NCBI GenBank assembly: GCA_020091685.1
Contig: CM034603.1
Coordinates: 26,008,298-26,072,297 of the forward strand
Direction: 5' to 3'
DNA length: 64,000 bases
Source: Lutjanus erythropterus
Taxonomy: Eukaryota > Chordata > Actinopteri > Lutjaniformes > Lutjanidae
Part shown: positions 35,225-48,900 of the stretch, one piece after another
Numbering within the stretch: the stretch's first letter is position 1
How the letters are laid out: every line of letters begins with the position of its first letter
The notes under the pieces: model-generated
What the model was told of the DNA's origin: nothing
The model's input: the letters and a program-made list of their open reading frames with translations, nothing else
Database searches by the model: none
Made by a program: the position numbers and the translations under genes

Positions 35225-35710
35225 ACATTCATGGTACCCAGATCATGGATCCTAATGAATTTGTTGATCTCCTGATTTTTTGCTTTAGTGCCACCATGGG
35301 TCTGATATTTTGTGCTTATGAGTAAAATGTCAAAGCAGCCATCAGAAAGATTGCCATTAAATTTGGTGCAGACATTCATGACCTTAGGATGAACTGAAAT
35401 AACTGTCCCCTGACTATTTATTTAGTGCCATCATCAGGTCAAATTTTAAATTTATCCAATACCTGCAAGCTAATGACATTCCCATAAGGCTCAGCTGTAC
35501 TTTGTTTTAGTGCTAATTAGCTAATATTAGCATGTTAACCCCCTGAACTAACATGGTGACCTCAGTAAACCTCATACCTCCTATATACATCAACATGTTA
35601 GCATTGTCATTGTTATATGTTCGGATGCTAATGTTAGCATTTAGCGCAAAGCATCGGTGCTTAAATACAGCCTCATATCGCTGTTAGCATGTCTGTAGCC
35701 TCTTCTTGCT
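35225..35710. mobile_element. Dispersed teleost repeat with GCTAATATTAGCATGTTA-type end
   Basis: Contains TTGCCATTAAATTTGGTGCA, GACATTCATGACC, TAATATTAGCATGTTAACC and TAATGTTAGCATTTAGCGCA in the order seen in an abundant fish repeat. Another copy is at 52850-53640. Confidence 0.6.
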
Positions 35711-38700
35711 CAAAAAATGAACAGCTTATTTTAGGTTCAACTTAGGAGACAGCCCAGTGTTTCTCTGAAACTCCAAATCTGAAAATCATCCTACTGGAAA
35801 AGTGATTGTCAGTGGAAAATACAGCATATAAACACTTGGGGTTTACTTTTTTTTTATGTCAGCCCATTCAGAATGAAGCAATGTTTGAGTCATACATTGT
35901 TTAGTCAGGGATATAATTCAAACAATTCCCTGTTTTTTAACTATTGTAATTATATAAAGTTTTCTGAGGGAACAATATGTTTTTTGGTTTAAGTGGAAAC
36001 ATAACTGCACCCTCTTGACTGGGCATTTCCATTGACATTTGACTTGTGTACAAAGTATCACGGGTGTATTTTCCAAAGATGACCTACATCAGTCACAGTA
36101 AACTGATGTCACTTCATGATGTCAATGGCACCATTGCTTTATGGTCTTACAGCATTTTATTATCTTAAATTGTTAGTAAAAGTTTAAATTTACACACTGT
36201 GTTAACTATCAACAGAACAAGAGCATCATAGTTTGTGTCATTAAACAATAAAATGGGTGTGTAGGTAGTTTTAAGCAGTGTCATATTCATATAAAGTGCA
36301 TTGTAAGGTTTTCTACAACTTTGACCTTTACTTTACTAGTCTATGGTTTTTTTAGCAGTGCTTGACCTTAATATTTTGTAATTGAGATCAACAATCTCTT
36401 ATATCAACACATGATGCAATCTGGTTCATGTTTTAACACCCCAAACTGTGTTAGCCTACTTGTCAGACATTTTCCAGGATTTCCTCATACACGGAAGATT
36501 GCTTTACTGTACAAAACTGGCATGTGTCCACAATGGAAAAACTAGACAATGATTTACAGCTCCATTATAGTCTTAGTAGCCACATTGTCATGGGATGTTT
36601 AAGTGTTTAGGAAATACGTCTGTATTTTGAGATATGCTGGTGTTAGCAGTACTGCCAGTGGGATATACAAGGTGTCAGTCATTTCAACCATTGTGTGATC
36701 TCCCATGCTCATGTGCTGTTACTTTTTATTCAAAGCACAGGACGGATTGAGCAATGGATGCATGGGTCAAACACAAGACTTTCAAACATGAGACTGTGGT
36801 TACTGTCCCGGGTGAGGCAGAAATATTTTTGCCCAAATCATTATTTGTTTTTCTTTTCTGCTGTTCTTAAATATCCCACAACTGTCACAGACAGCAGAAA
36901 TACAAATCTACCGTGTGTAGAACGAATCACAGTGCAGTCTTTTGCATATTAATGAGTAGACTTAACATGGAAGACAACCTCAACTATAGCACAGGTCTAA
37001 CATTAACAGTGTCATGACAGAGTAACAGTGAGTCAACATGCACAATACCAGGACCCCAATGGTTGGTTTATACAAGGAGAGTACAGGTTCACATGAGGTT
37101 TTATTCAATCACATTGGAACTCTATAGTGTTATAGTGCATATCTGTTCTGAACGCCACACTCTAAGAAGCAATACTGACTGTCTTAGACAGAGAGAGATG
37201 TGATAATTACTATGGGAATAACTGTACAGCTTTCAGATAGTCTCTTCTGGGAGCAGTTTTTTGCCCAAGATGGTGAGGGTATGACGAGCCGTACTCAGCC
37301 TCTGATTGGCTTGGCATCCTCAGAGTTCTACATTGATGTACTCAAGGCTCACATGCCTAGTCAGGCAAGTGGCATTTTTGCTTGAAAAAATACTTTAATA
37401 ATTAATTTATAATCAAAATAGTTAAATTCTTTTTTTACCACTTCCATGGTAGGGCAAGTTGCCAGATGTATATTCCCAACGTGGCATTTTACTTTCCTAT
37501 TTACCCCGATATTCTTACCCTAACCCTACCAAATCTCACTCTTCATGCCTGAACCTACCCAACCCAAACAACCCAGACCAATAAAGGCAATGAGTACGAG
37601 TCAGTCGGTGTCAGAATAGGACGGGTCATGACTTCACTCTCCTGGGAAAAAAACTGAGTTTTTGTACACGTCGTTGGCCACAGGCCTCTACAGTCCAATG
37701 TTAGAAAGTTGTGGGATGAGGAGGTTTCCAAAGATATTTGGCCGTTCGACAAGCAGTTCTGATGAAGCATAGCAGTAGCTTTCCCTGTAATATTTGCAAG
37801 GGAGTTATCATTCCCAAATTAGTATGATAGAAATAGAAAGAGAAAGTGAGGGGAAAGGAAAGAAATGAGTTTCCTTTATGTGCCACCTGACCAGACGTTT
37901 TAGCATTGATCAGACTTGAGGATCTATTACAAATATTTACCAGCTTTTAGAAGCAGTTGTCAGTCGAGGAAAAAAACCTTCCCACACTTTCTTTACCTTT
38001 CTCATTATCTTTGCAAATTCATGTTTGGCTGTCAGGCGTCAGAAGTCATTGTAGATGTCATTTAAAGGAATGCCACTAGTCCAGATATCGCTCACCTATT
38101 TTAAGCATGAATGTGTGTATCTGACAGAGAGTAAGAAGTCAAAGCAACGCATTTCAGAATATCTAATGCAGTATTTTCACTCAGATATGAAATGGCTGTA
38201 TTCTTGCCATGCAGACATCCACTCATTATGGTAATGAAGCCCTATAATGCAACAAATAACAAAGTCAGTATTTGTTTTATTCTTAAATAAATAAATGTGA
38301 AATTTCAAGCTTGAATCTGGATAAAGATTTATCATAATAACAATTCTAACGAACTGGGGAATAACCCATCATACTAATGACTTTTTGAGAGCAGGACATG
38401 ATTCATCTTAAACAACCATATGCCTCTACTTACCTAGACAATAATTCTTTCTGAGACGTAGACGTTTTCACTCCTCAGCAAAGCAAGTGTGTGTCTTGGT
38501 GTGTGGTATGTCTACAACGAGGAGAATGTAAACTGTTCTGCAATGTGATCTCTTCTCTTGTAATCTTCCCAGGTTTAGTAAAAGATTAAAGCCGCAGGCT
38601 CTGTGATTCATCAGCAGTGATTGTTCCCCTTTAAAAGCAGGTTTTACAATGTATATACCATGTATGTCTGCTAATTAGTAAAATCTCAGTTTTACATTGA

Positions 38701-41700
38701 GTTATACCTGAGGCCATGGCAACAGCTCATGTTTTTTGTGCTTGTTTCTTTCCTGCAGTTCACTAGTGGTTTTATCCAACAACAGACTTAGGTCAAGGTT
38801 AACTGGGCCAACTGGGCAGTATTCGAAAAAAACAGTGCCAGGACCAACTTACACAATCATCCAATCAGCCCATGCCAGTAAAGGTGCGTGAGAGACTCGG
38901 CTCCACCCCATTTCATGAATCATTCCACATCTATCTGATCAGTAACATCAGATAAAGAAACAAATCAGTTGTCTATATAAACATTCCTGATTGTGACTGG
39001 TGAACATGAGAGAATGAACACGAGCCAAGTCTATGCATGATTCATGTGGGTAAGGCTCAAACCAGATGACTGAATAATTTGAATTGCACCCAGAGTCTGG
39101 TCAGCTGGAATCCAACCAGTGTAAATAGAAATGTCAAGTCTATGCTGACGTTGTCAGATCTGGAGAAGCAAGGTTTCTCAACAAAGGCCTGCGCTGGTCC
39201 CCTGTTAGGAGTGATTAATTTGCATAATATTCTTAAAAGCTGCTTAAAGGCGTTTCGTCACCCATTTGAAGGAGTTCATTGTTATCTTGAATGACACACC
39301 TGTCCCTTCCAGCCCTTTTAAAGGCTTGGTCGCACACCATTTCAGATGATGAAATTTTGCAGTAAATTACTTCATTTCAGTGGGATCATCGCAATCAGAG
39401 GAGGAAATCTTTGCAAATCTGTCCTGTCAAGTTCAACTCTTGATAAATTATGGCATGCAAAGTTAGTCATGACTGTCCTAAACTTTGATGGAACAGAGAA
39501 CCAAAGAGTCCAAAACACGAAGCTATCATAGCTTAGCGTGACAGTTTTCTCTAGACTTCTTCAGTATTCAGACTACTTGAAAACTTGTAGGTGTGTATGC
39601 AGTCCCATCAGGTCAGGAAGAATTGTATCCCCAGTACGTGTGGTAATGTAGAAAAACAAGTATCATCACGCTTTTTGGCCTCAACTTGAAGTATCAGTTT
39701 TTGTGACGTTCCTAGTTCACAGACAGACAGTGGTCAGTTTATGAAAGGGGATGGCAACCTGTGCAGGTGATTCAGACTAAACGTTACCTTGAATTATATA
39801 ACTGTAGCAGATGCAGTCAGTACAGGTCCATTTCTTCAGTCATACTGCCTTCCCAAATTGGGGGTGTGGAGCCACTGCAGTGTGGGTGTGAATGACCAGA
39901 GGAAAAATACACAATGAAACAAAGTTAAATGAACATGGGTTTTGTAGGGGAAATGAACAGGAGTTTGCTGCCCACAGACAATGCCGTAGATTTATCAATA
40001 CACAACACAGTTAAGCTAATGATATTTCAGAGCGATGGTTGGGGCCATGTATTCTAACTTGTACAAACATCAATCAGGTAAAGGATCAAGAACATGTTCA
40101 ACTACACAACCCCTCTGCCCCTGGACTCTCTCTGCCACTACAGGATGTAGAGGAAGGATGGTGGGTTAACAAAGGGGATGCATTTTAATCATTTTGCAAA
40201 CAAGGGGGATGGCATCATCCCTCAAGTCACCTACTGCTCATGAGGCTATGAGGCAGGAATATCTTGTTAACTTGTTAACTAAGAGTTTGGAAGTTAGCTG
40301 ACTTGAAGAGCTATTGCGAATGAGTAGCATTAGCATGTTCCCAGCTGGTTAGATGGTTAGCAGTTAGCACGGCAGTTAAAATAGCTCACCAGCTGCCTCT
40401 GTGAGTATTTGCTGGAGTACATCACCAAGTTTCTAACACCTGGATATTCATGAAAGTGCATATGATGAACTTAAAAAAAACATTCCCAAACATACACAGT
40501 GAATTCATGACAGACTAAACTCTACTGCAACAACAGAAGGGAGTTTAGGGAGAGTAGGTCTCATCTGTTTTATAGACAAAACCTTGAGCTAGATAAAGCT
40601 GAGAAACACTATTGTTTGGTAAACTGTATTTTATAGTCCAAACTTTTTCTCATTGTGTAATCATCAGCGAGAATCTCACAGCCCACTGTGATGACTCACC
40701 CGCCGTTGTTGCTAAACAGGGAAGTTCAGGTTCTGAGACACTGCATGAGACTAGGTATACCTTTGTCAGGAAGCTGGCAGTGGGACAACTTGTGAAAGGA
40801 TGTTTTCTTTACCACAACCAGTGTTTGTCAGGTCTGAGGAGGGAAGGGGGGTTATGATGAGGTCGGAGGAGAAACTGGGGTGAATCGCGACGTCTATTTC
40901 AGTCTCTTTGAAGGACAGGGGTGTCCATTCTTTAGGGGTCTGTGGTCTGTCTCTTACCTTTGACCCAGACTGTGACGTGAGAGATGAGGAGCATCCAAAC
41001 AGGTCAGTGGGATAGGAAAGGAAATCCCACTTTTTTAATGCATGATGTTGTTTTAAAATATTTTTTTGCACATATTCATTTAAAAAGGTGAGTAAATTTT
41101 ACAGCCATGGTTTGGCTCTATAAAAGGTACTGCAATTACCTGTCTTTTAACATTAAAAAACACATTTTAGAGAACACCTGTGACCCAGTCAATGAACAGC
41201 AACAAGCCAAGATGTGTCTTGAAATGATAAAGTGTTTTGGGACCTAATGATGATCTGGGAACTCCATCATGAAGCGTGAACTTGGCCCATAAACACAATG
41301 GAGGGCCAGAGTCAAAGAGTCAGGCACGATGAAAGCATTTCCCGTCCATTGACCTCTTGTCATTCCAAGCCTGCCTGTGTTATGGAGCGAGATCAAAACA
41401 AAGCCTTTGTAATCTGATCCTCATTCAGCATCAAACAACCACTACCAACAAAACAACAAACGATGAGGTAAAAGGGCACAAAAATAGTTGGGGAAAGGAC
41501 CATAACACAATGCCATTGTATATGTAGAAAGAGACATGGGAGACTGGCATTTTGTCTGCTGTCTAAGCTGGACACACCTTTCTATTTTTTGATTAATTCA
41601 TACTTTAAGATCCCTCAAACAGGTTTGATTGATTTGCAAAAACATCATAACATGGGATGTATAATAATGTAGGACGTTTTTGACAAGAAGTAGAAACAAA

Positions 41701-42179
41701 AGGATCAAATATCGTCAACAGTGCGAAAATGTTGATCTCTCAGACACCTAAGAGAGCCAACAATTAACACAGTCTATCAAGTTTCAAGAGAGCTAGAGAG
41801 AAAGGCTGTTGGACATGCTGAAATTCCTCACAGCACAGGTGCAAATAACTGAAGTTATACTGGGTGGAAAACCTCAAGCTCTAAGGGATTTCTGTCTTTA
41901 CATAATCCTGCAAACTAGAATTACCTCCTAACGTTTGTATGCATCCACCAACCGGTCAAGTTGCAGTTTATATCCATGTCTGTCGAGACTCATAAAATAA
42001 ATTTAGTGAAGACGCTGAAGGTAAAGTTATCACTATATTGACATGTATGATTCCAGTGAATAATTTCCAGTAAGAAAAATGATGTCTTCACTTAGTGACT
42101 GTTTTAACTGAGGTGCACAGGAGACTGACAGAGAGCTTCAAGTGTTTTATTGCTGAAGATGATGATGACACAGTGAAGT
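35711..42179. other. Non-coding spacer
   Basis: About 6.5 kb without a supported gene, RNA or clear mobile element. Open frames are short and without domain similarity that I can recognise. Confidence 0.5.
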
Positions 42180-42545
42180 TTACCTTCGACCTCTTAGACA
42201 CTTCACCAACTGGACATTTGTGCCCAATTTGAAGAAATTCCCACACAGCAGTCCTGAGAACGAGACAGAACATGTGAAGTCACAGTGACTTTGACCACCA
42301 AAATGTAATCAGGTAATCCTTGGGTCCAAGTGGACATTTGTGCCAGATAAAATTAAATTCCCTACAGGCTTTCCTAATACATCAAATTAACAAAAATGGG
42401 CAGACATGAGGTCACAATGGCTTTTGCCTTTGACCACCAAAATCTAATCATTCATTCTTGAAGTTGTACCAAGTTTTAAGAAACTCCCTCAAAGCGTTCT
42501 TGAGATATTAGGTTCATAAGAAAGTAGGTAGCAGTAGAAGTCTGT
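42180..42545. repeat. Tandem array of about three 120-bp units
   Basis: The phrase TGGACATTTGTGCC occurs at 42211-42224 and 42331-42344, and a diverged version follows near 42463. ACCACCAAAATNTAATCA follows each unit. The spacing is about 120 bp. A further copy of the unit occurs at 43610-43770. The unit is part of a widespread fish repeat. Confidence 0.6.
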
Positions 42546-43609
42546 CAGGTATGTTTGTTGATTTATAACCTTTTTGATGTAATGACTATGAACATTTTGG
42601 CACAAAGCTGAATTCAGTATACACATGACAAGACCAGAATAAAAGAGATGAGATTTTCTGCTGAATGATTACGACGGGAAAACCGAACAAGCACTCCCTG
42701 AGTGTAGGAGGTTGATGTCCATTCAGAAAGACATAAACACAGTGTGACTCATCGTGACACATACACTCAACTTAAGAAAGACATTTTTGTAAATCCTCAG
42801 TGGTTTGCCTCAGTAAGCACGCCATTCAGCCATAATGGAGAAGGGTTTTGTTTTGCAACATGAGAAGAGAAGAACAGAGCATGCATTGTGATGAATAGAA
42901 GTTGTTTTTAGCTGCTATCACATAACAACAGGTGGCATTGTCCGTCAGCATGATGTTCTGTTGTGGCGCCTTAAACATCACTATCTTTCAGTTTACTCAC
43001 ACAATACAGCGTGGTGCCAGATATATCCCCAGAAAAATAAGCATCAAATATCTGACAGATCATCTTTTTGTACACAACAACAAACAAACTAGGCTGGAGA
43101 CATCTTCTTTTAACACAGCAGATGTCTTAACATATACTATACTGTTTGGAGAAAGTCCCCATGATGTCAGGAAGGATCTTACAGACCAGTATGAACAGGA
43201 GGAACAATTACAGCAAGTCAAACCAGTTTCCTTGTTCATATGGCCACTATTGATTTAAGACTTGAAAATCTGTGAATGCTGATATGGTCAACAATACATT
43301 AGAGCTGCATGCATACACTTTTTATACTCTACCAGAGGAGATTTAACTACTTCTTAAAAATGTATTTTAACAGGCGTTTAGGCCACATGTCAGTTATGTG
43401 CATGACTAAACAGAGCTTACTGTAAGAGGATATAAAGAATCATTTCGCTATATTACGACTTGGGTTTTATTTTCACAGTTTTGTCAGTATTATCAGTAGT
43501 AATAACATTTTAATTACCAGGTTAATTTCACAGTGACAGAAGGTGAAGTGAATTTCAGAGGCAGCATGATTGCAGGTGTCGACGTAAAGACGCGAGTGGG
43601 TGCAAATTC
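42546..43609. other. Non-coding spacer between copies of the 120-bp repeat unit
   Basis: Contains a 108-codon open plus frame (42932-43258) with no domain I recognise and no splice or promoter context. I do not call it a gene. Confidence 0.4.
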
Positions 43610-43770
43610 ATCCATCAGTGATCAGTTCATTCTTGAGTCCAGGTGGATGTTTGTACAAAATCTGACAAAAATTCCCTCAAAGTATTACTGAGATAGAAAA
43701 GGGGCGGACATGAGATCACAGTGACCTTGACCTTTGACCTCTGAACACCAAAATCTAATCAGGGAAAGTG
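43610..43770. mobile_element. Copy of the 120-bp repeat unit
   Basis: Contains TCTTGAGTCCAGGTGGATGT, GTGACCTTGACCTTTGACCT and AACACCAAAATCTAATCAGG, matching the array at 42180-42545. Confidence 0.55.
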
Positions 43771-46700
43771 AATTGAAGATGTTTTCAGCTTGAGTGAAAA
43801 ATTTACATTCATCCCGAGACTTAATGCACCCATTTCATATAAATAGAAATGAGAAGTAAAAAGGGAGAGAGGCTGGAGGGACAAGTCAATCGTGTTTAAT
43901 TTGGACTGAATTTGGGTTGGCAGTTCACTTTTTCATTTATTTTATTTATAGGTAACATCTGAACATTTGGCACATTGGATGTTTGTAGCAAATCAACATG
44001 GGCTGCAACAGTCAAGCAGTCAAATTTGTGCAAATGATACTTAATGTCTGAACACAACTGAGAATGTTTCTGCATCCCTAAAAAAAACGGTGAACTAGGG
44101 CAAGTAATACAATCACTCAGATGAAAAACAAACATTTAGATTAGCCAGAAGAAATTTTTTTTAAATGAAGGTGTTCAGATCAACTTTCTGGTTTAACTTT
44201 GACCTACTACCAGTTTCTGGCATGCACATGCTAATGCAGCGAGGGACTTTACTGACATTTTGGGTGTGCTGAGTTTCAGTTTAACTTGCAAAATAAAGTG
44301 GGTCGGATAATCTGATATCTGACCTACTAGATTTTATTTTAGTAATCATGCCGTGTTCACAGATTCCAGAAAATGCTTTTTGTTATCATAACGGCTAGAT
44401 ATGATGAACAAAGTTGTGGAAATGCAACCCATCTTGTAATTAATCATAATTATCCCCTAACAAACACAGAAACGTGGTTCAAGTCTACAGTAAGAACACG
44501 TTTATCAGAGAGAGAGATTTGCACAAGGTGATGCTTAGACTTTGAATAGCAGGGAAAATGTCTAAAGCAGGCAGGATTTTTTTCTTGCCATAAATATGAT
44601 GCTTGTAATTGTACAGCATGGCATGTCTATGTAATAACCTCTCTTTGGAAACTTTAATCACTGCTGTGCATGAGCACTGAATGGTGTTTTATTACTGTTT
44701 TTGAGCAGGGCTGAATACATACATAGTTAAACACATGCTGCTAAGCAACAGTTCTTAAGCTGAAGTGAAAAGACGTTAAGTTAACTGTAGTTATGTTGTA
44801 CACCTTCTCATTATGATTTTTGGCAAAGGCTGACAGCTTTAAACGCACCCTCGCAGCTCGCAAAGCTACATTTGTTTAGTCATTGTTCCTTGTTTTATCT
44901 TCATGCACAACTTCAGAAACTCCTATCCTATCTGTGCACATTTTTGAGGAATTTAAATGCCTCACATGAAGTTTGCACGTCAGTTATGAAAAATAAACTT
45001 GTCTAGCATTTGATCACAGATATGCTTTAAGTGGGGACTGAAGTTAGCTCCTCGGTAAAAGCAGCATTTGTTGAATGAAAGCTGTCAGTTGGGGTGAGGC
45101 TCATATCTAAACAATCTCAAGCAAAGCAGTAAGGTACACATTTACTAACAGGGCTGAAATTCCTGTGTTATTCTTCTGGGGATTTTTAAAGCTTACTTAA
45201 TAAGCAAACTGATGAGTAAGACACAAAGTAATGACAGTGCCTATAGTAAACAGTAATGACTAATGTCTCTATGGAAGGGAATTCTATGCTTTGGGATCGG
45301 TGTTGACATGGGTGACTCCTGTCTGGCACGCGATGTGGGCTTAAGGGCATAAACAAGCCTGTGTCTGGCTCCGCCTCAGGATCACATGCACAGGTTTCCT
45401 GATGGAGGAAATGTCCCATCAGGTCCAGGTAGATACTGGTCACATGTATGATGCATCCCACAGACCACAAATCACCGACCCTGCACCATTAGACAACCCA
45501 AATATACCTCATAGAGATACTGTGAGTAATCCTATTAACAGACAGGGACAGAAATAGTCAGGTGAGTATCACTGTTTACATACTTGACAGAAAGAAAACT
45601 GAGACAGAGATGGATTATGGAAAATTTATAGTAATCTGATCCATCCTGTTGGCAAAAATACTGTACTTCACAATGACAAGCCCACTTGAGATTATCATCC
45701 GCCTCTGCAGTTCCACTCAACTCGACGGAGCATTTGAGCATCTGTCAGCTGATTGTCTTGATTTTATAACTCTCCATTTGAATGTTTCAGGTCAATCTCA
45801 CTGCTTTCATCAATATTACCACTGGCAACAGACATCTATTCTCGAGAATACTTAAAAAGTAGGTGGTGAATACTAGAGCTCCAGTCAACCAAAGAAAAGT
45901 CTTGGTTGGCTAAAATTCTACCCATCCTTTAAAGATCGATTGGTTGATGGGGGCAAAAATCTGCATGTTATCTCTAACTAAATCAGCCACAGTGCTGTTA
46001 GCCTTGGAGAATAAGCAGAATTACACAGTGCTGCCAAGCAAATTAATTTCTACAGTTTGACCATTTCTCTTTCACATATAATATTATTACCTTCAGCGCA
46101 TGTCCGTGAGGCAAATTTACACACAGCAGCATGAACACACACACTGGTGATCATCACTGAGAAGAACCAGCTTTACTTTTATTATTAGTATAAACCTCCT
46201 GTGTTAAAAAGTAACAAGTCTCTCCCTCCCACAAAAACAAACTAATAGACTATAGACTATAAAGTGCTTTCCTCCTCCTCCTCCTCTGTTAAGTCAGTTA
46301 ATAAAATAAATAATTCAAAATCAAATCCTCACACTGCAGAGTTCACATATTTTCTACTATGCAACAAGAGGTTTAAGACGCTGAGCATCTCAAAACAACA
46401 GCCTGTCTATCCCATTGGATCACTCTTGTTCTCCAAGTTGCACTCTTGCTCTTTAATTTTTCTCAGAACACCAGAGATGAGATGTCTGATTTTTTTTTTC
46501 CTCTTCCTTTCCCCTTTCAGGCAGCCTTTCTAATCTGTTCAAATGACTTGATTTATGGGCTGTGCCTTGGTTAAACTTTAAGCATATATTTTTGATACCG
46601 TCAAGTAATCAAGGAGTCATTTTACACTTTGGAACAATAAACCGTGAAACACTCTCTGCTTTATGGCCCATGTGTCATTATGTAAAATATGTCACCTAGT

Positions 46701-48304
46701 CCTTTATAAACCACAGATATCAGCAAAGACAATGTGTACCTTAAGATTAGAAAGTACATGACATTATGTATTTGAGGAACGCCTTGCTTTGTTTGTGAAG
46801 TGGTTGCTGCACAAATCCTTCTGTGTATTTATAGTTGTGTCATATTTAAAATCTGTATTTGAAGTTCACCTGTGAACTGCTGTATTATTTTATAGGTGTG
46901 ATCAGCTCGCTGACTCGGCTGTGGCTAATACCCATTTTTTAAACATGCTTCGTTAAAGTAGCTGTAGGAAGATGCTGAAATTATTTACAACACCAGGAAA
47001 CGCTGTTTATGTGCTATATTGTGGCCAACTGATAAAAAATAATCAGCTCCAGATGTACTATTAATAGCTCGCTAATTCAGACTGTACTATATCAGCAGTA
47101 ACTTCTCTTTTACAGTTGCAAAGAACTTTAGCCAATATTGATGCAGTAATCTGTGACATGATCAAGATTACTTCACTAATAGATTAAAAATCATAAGGTC
47201 TAATATATCAATACAAATTTCTCTGTGTCTGTGTTTGTTTGTGTGAGTGTCAGTGTGTGTGTGTGTGTTCATGTGTGTGCGAGGGGCTTCTTGGTAACTG
47301 TTTTCACAGCTGAGAGCAGCACAGAGGTCTTTCCACACCTCTCGACAGCTGCGCTCTGCCCAGTCACGCTACAGAGGCACAGCGGTCGTCTCCGTCTCTG
47401 ACTACAGGGCCCTCTAGAGTCGAAGCAACAAATAAAGAGAGTCACACTCTCAAACGAGGAATTCACCATCTGAAACGTGACACCATGTTTGACAACATTC
47501 TTGCAGGAGTTATTTTAGTCATATGAATATTAAAATGAATTCCTTGTTTTATCGTTCTTTTCATTTGTAAATAATAACCGTGACCACAAGCAAACATAGG
47601 CAGTACTAATTGAGAAATAATGTCAACATTCAAATGGGCAGATATCTAAATTGTCACTGTTATAACCAAGGCTTTCAGTGCAATAATGACACTCATTCTT
47701 TCTACACAATGTGATAATGTGACTAATATGTTCCAGTGTCCTGGTTCAATCCGAGCCTGCTCCATTGTCCCTACATGGCTGCACTGGTTGCATGATAAAT
47801 TACCTACAATCAGCAATTAATCATTCTATTGAGCAAGCTGCTGTTTACTGGATCAAGTTGGAAAGAGCACTCAGAGAGAACGAAGAGAGGCAGAGAAAGA
47901 GAGAGCGAAATGGTTTTTCAGGATGCATGAAGGCAGCAAACCTGCCTGTAAAAACCTAAATTAATAATATATAAAGCAAATTATTCTGACTGTCGATTGG
48001 TTCTTCAGTTGAACTCAGATGAATCAGAATCCATTATCATAGGTCCAGACCACTCCAGCAAACACTTCCCCTCTGAAAACTCAGTGTCGAAAAAAGTTTA
48101 ACTTAGACCAACAAGTGAAGTCAGTTGTTCAGTCATGTTTGTTGCACCTTCAAAATATCTCAAAAATGAGATATTCTTTATCCGCTAAGAATCTGGAAAC
48201 CACGCTTATTATAAATGCTTTAATTAATACCTCACTTGTCATTTTCACTTTAACATTTCTGCTTTATTATGTTTTTATGTAAAGCACTTCGTAGCCCCCT
48301 ATAT
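43771..48304. other. Non-coding spacer
   Basis: No supported gene. It contains a short CCT run at about 46271-46286 and a TG run at 47252-47269; otherwise nothing I recognise. Confidence 0.5.
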
Positions 48305-48305
48305 G

Positions 48306-48337
<32 letters not shown>

Positions 48338-48381
48338 CATACATACATATATATCTATGTGTGTGTGTTTGTGTGTGTGTG
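48305..48381. repeat. Compound (AC)n(AT)n(ACAT)n(GT)n microsatellite
   Basis: AC, then AT, then CATA units, then GT repeats without a long break. Confidence 0.95.
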
Positions 48382-48689
48382 CCATGTGTTTGTGTGTGCA
48401 TACAATGTCGGCTGCACAACAATCTCAAGGAGAGAAAAGAGGAAGAGAACACGGAGAGTGAACCTCATGCAGTCCCCTGGAGTTACATTCTCAATTTTTC
48501 AGACTATTGACAGAGAGTAATGCTTGTAGCATCGCCAAAACCCTCAGAAAGACACGAGCCAAAACTACCGTTAATACTCAGCTCACTACAGGAAGGATAA
48601 ATGTGGTTATTAATCACATAATTTAAACTGATATATCAGGAGATAAAAAAGAGGGTGAGGAAGACAGGTGGTCATAAAACTGAACAATT

Positions 48690-48900
48690 GTAAAATAAAA
48701 TTTTATTACCACGGTGCCTATTTAGAATGAGGGCGTGTGATATTTACACGTTCATAACACTTAATATGTAGATGATAATCTCTTAGTTGACAAAGACCGT
48801 TTAATGACCAATTAGAGGTGTATTTGCCTACAAGGGCGCAGCGTTCACGTGCAATAAAATGCTTTTGTATTTATAAAGAAAGAATAAATTCTTTATGAGT
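48690..48900. promoter_or_regulatory. Candidate regulatory block
   Basis: Unique-looking block containing ACAAAG (SOX core), TTTAATGACCAATTAGA (homeodomain cores and CCAAT), the E-box CACGTG at 48846-48851 and CAATAAAA just after it (caudal/posterior Hox type). Site density is suggestive only. Confidence 0.25.

Noticed and set aside
42932..43258. 108-codon plus frame
   Set aside because: No domain recognised and no gene context; it lies between copies of a dispersed repeat.
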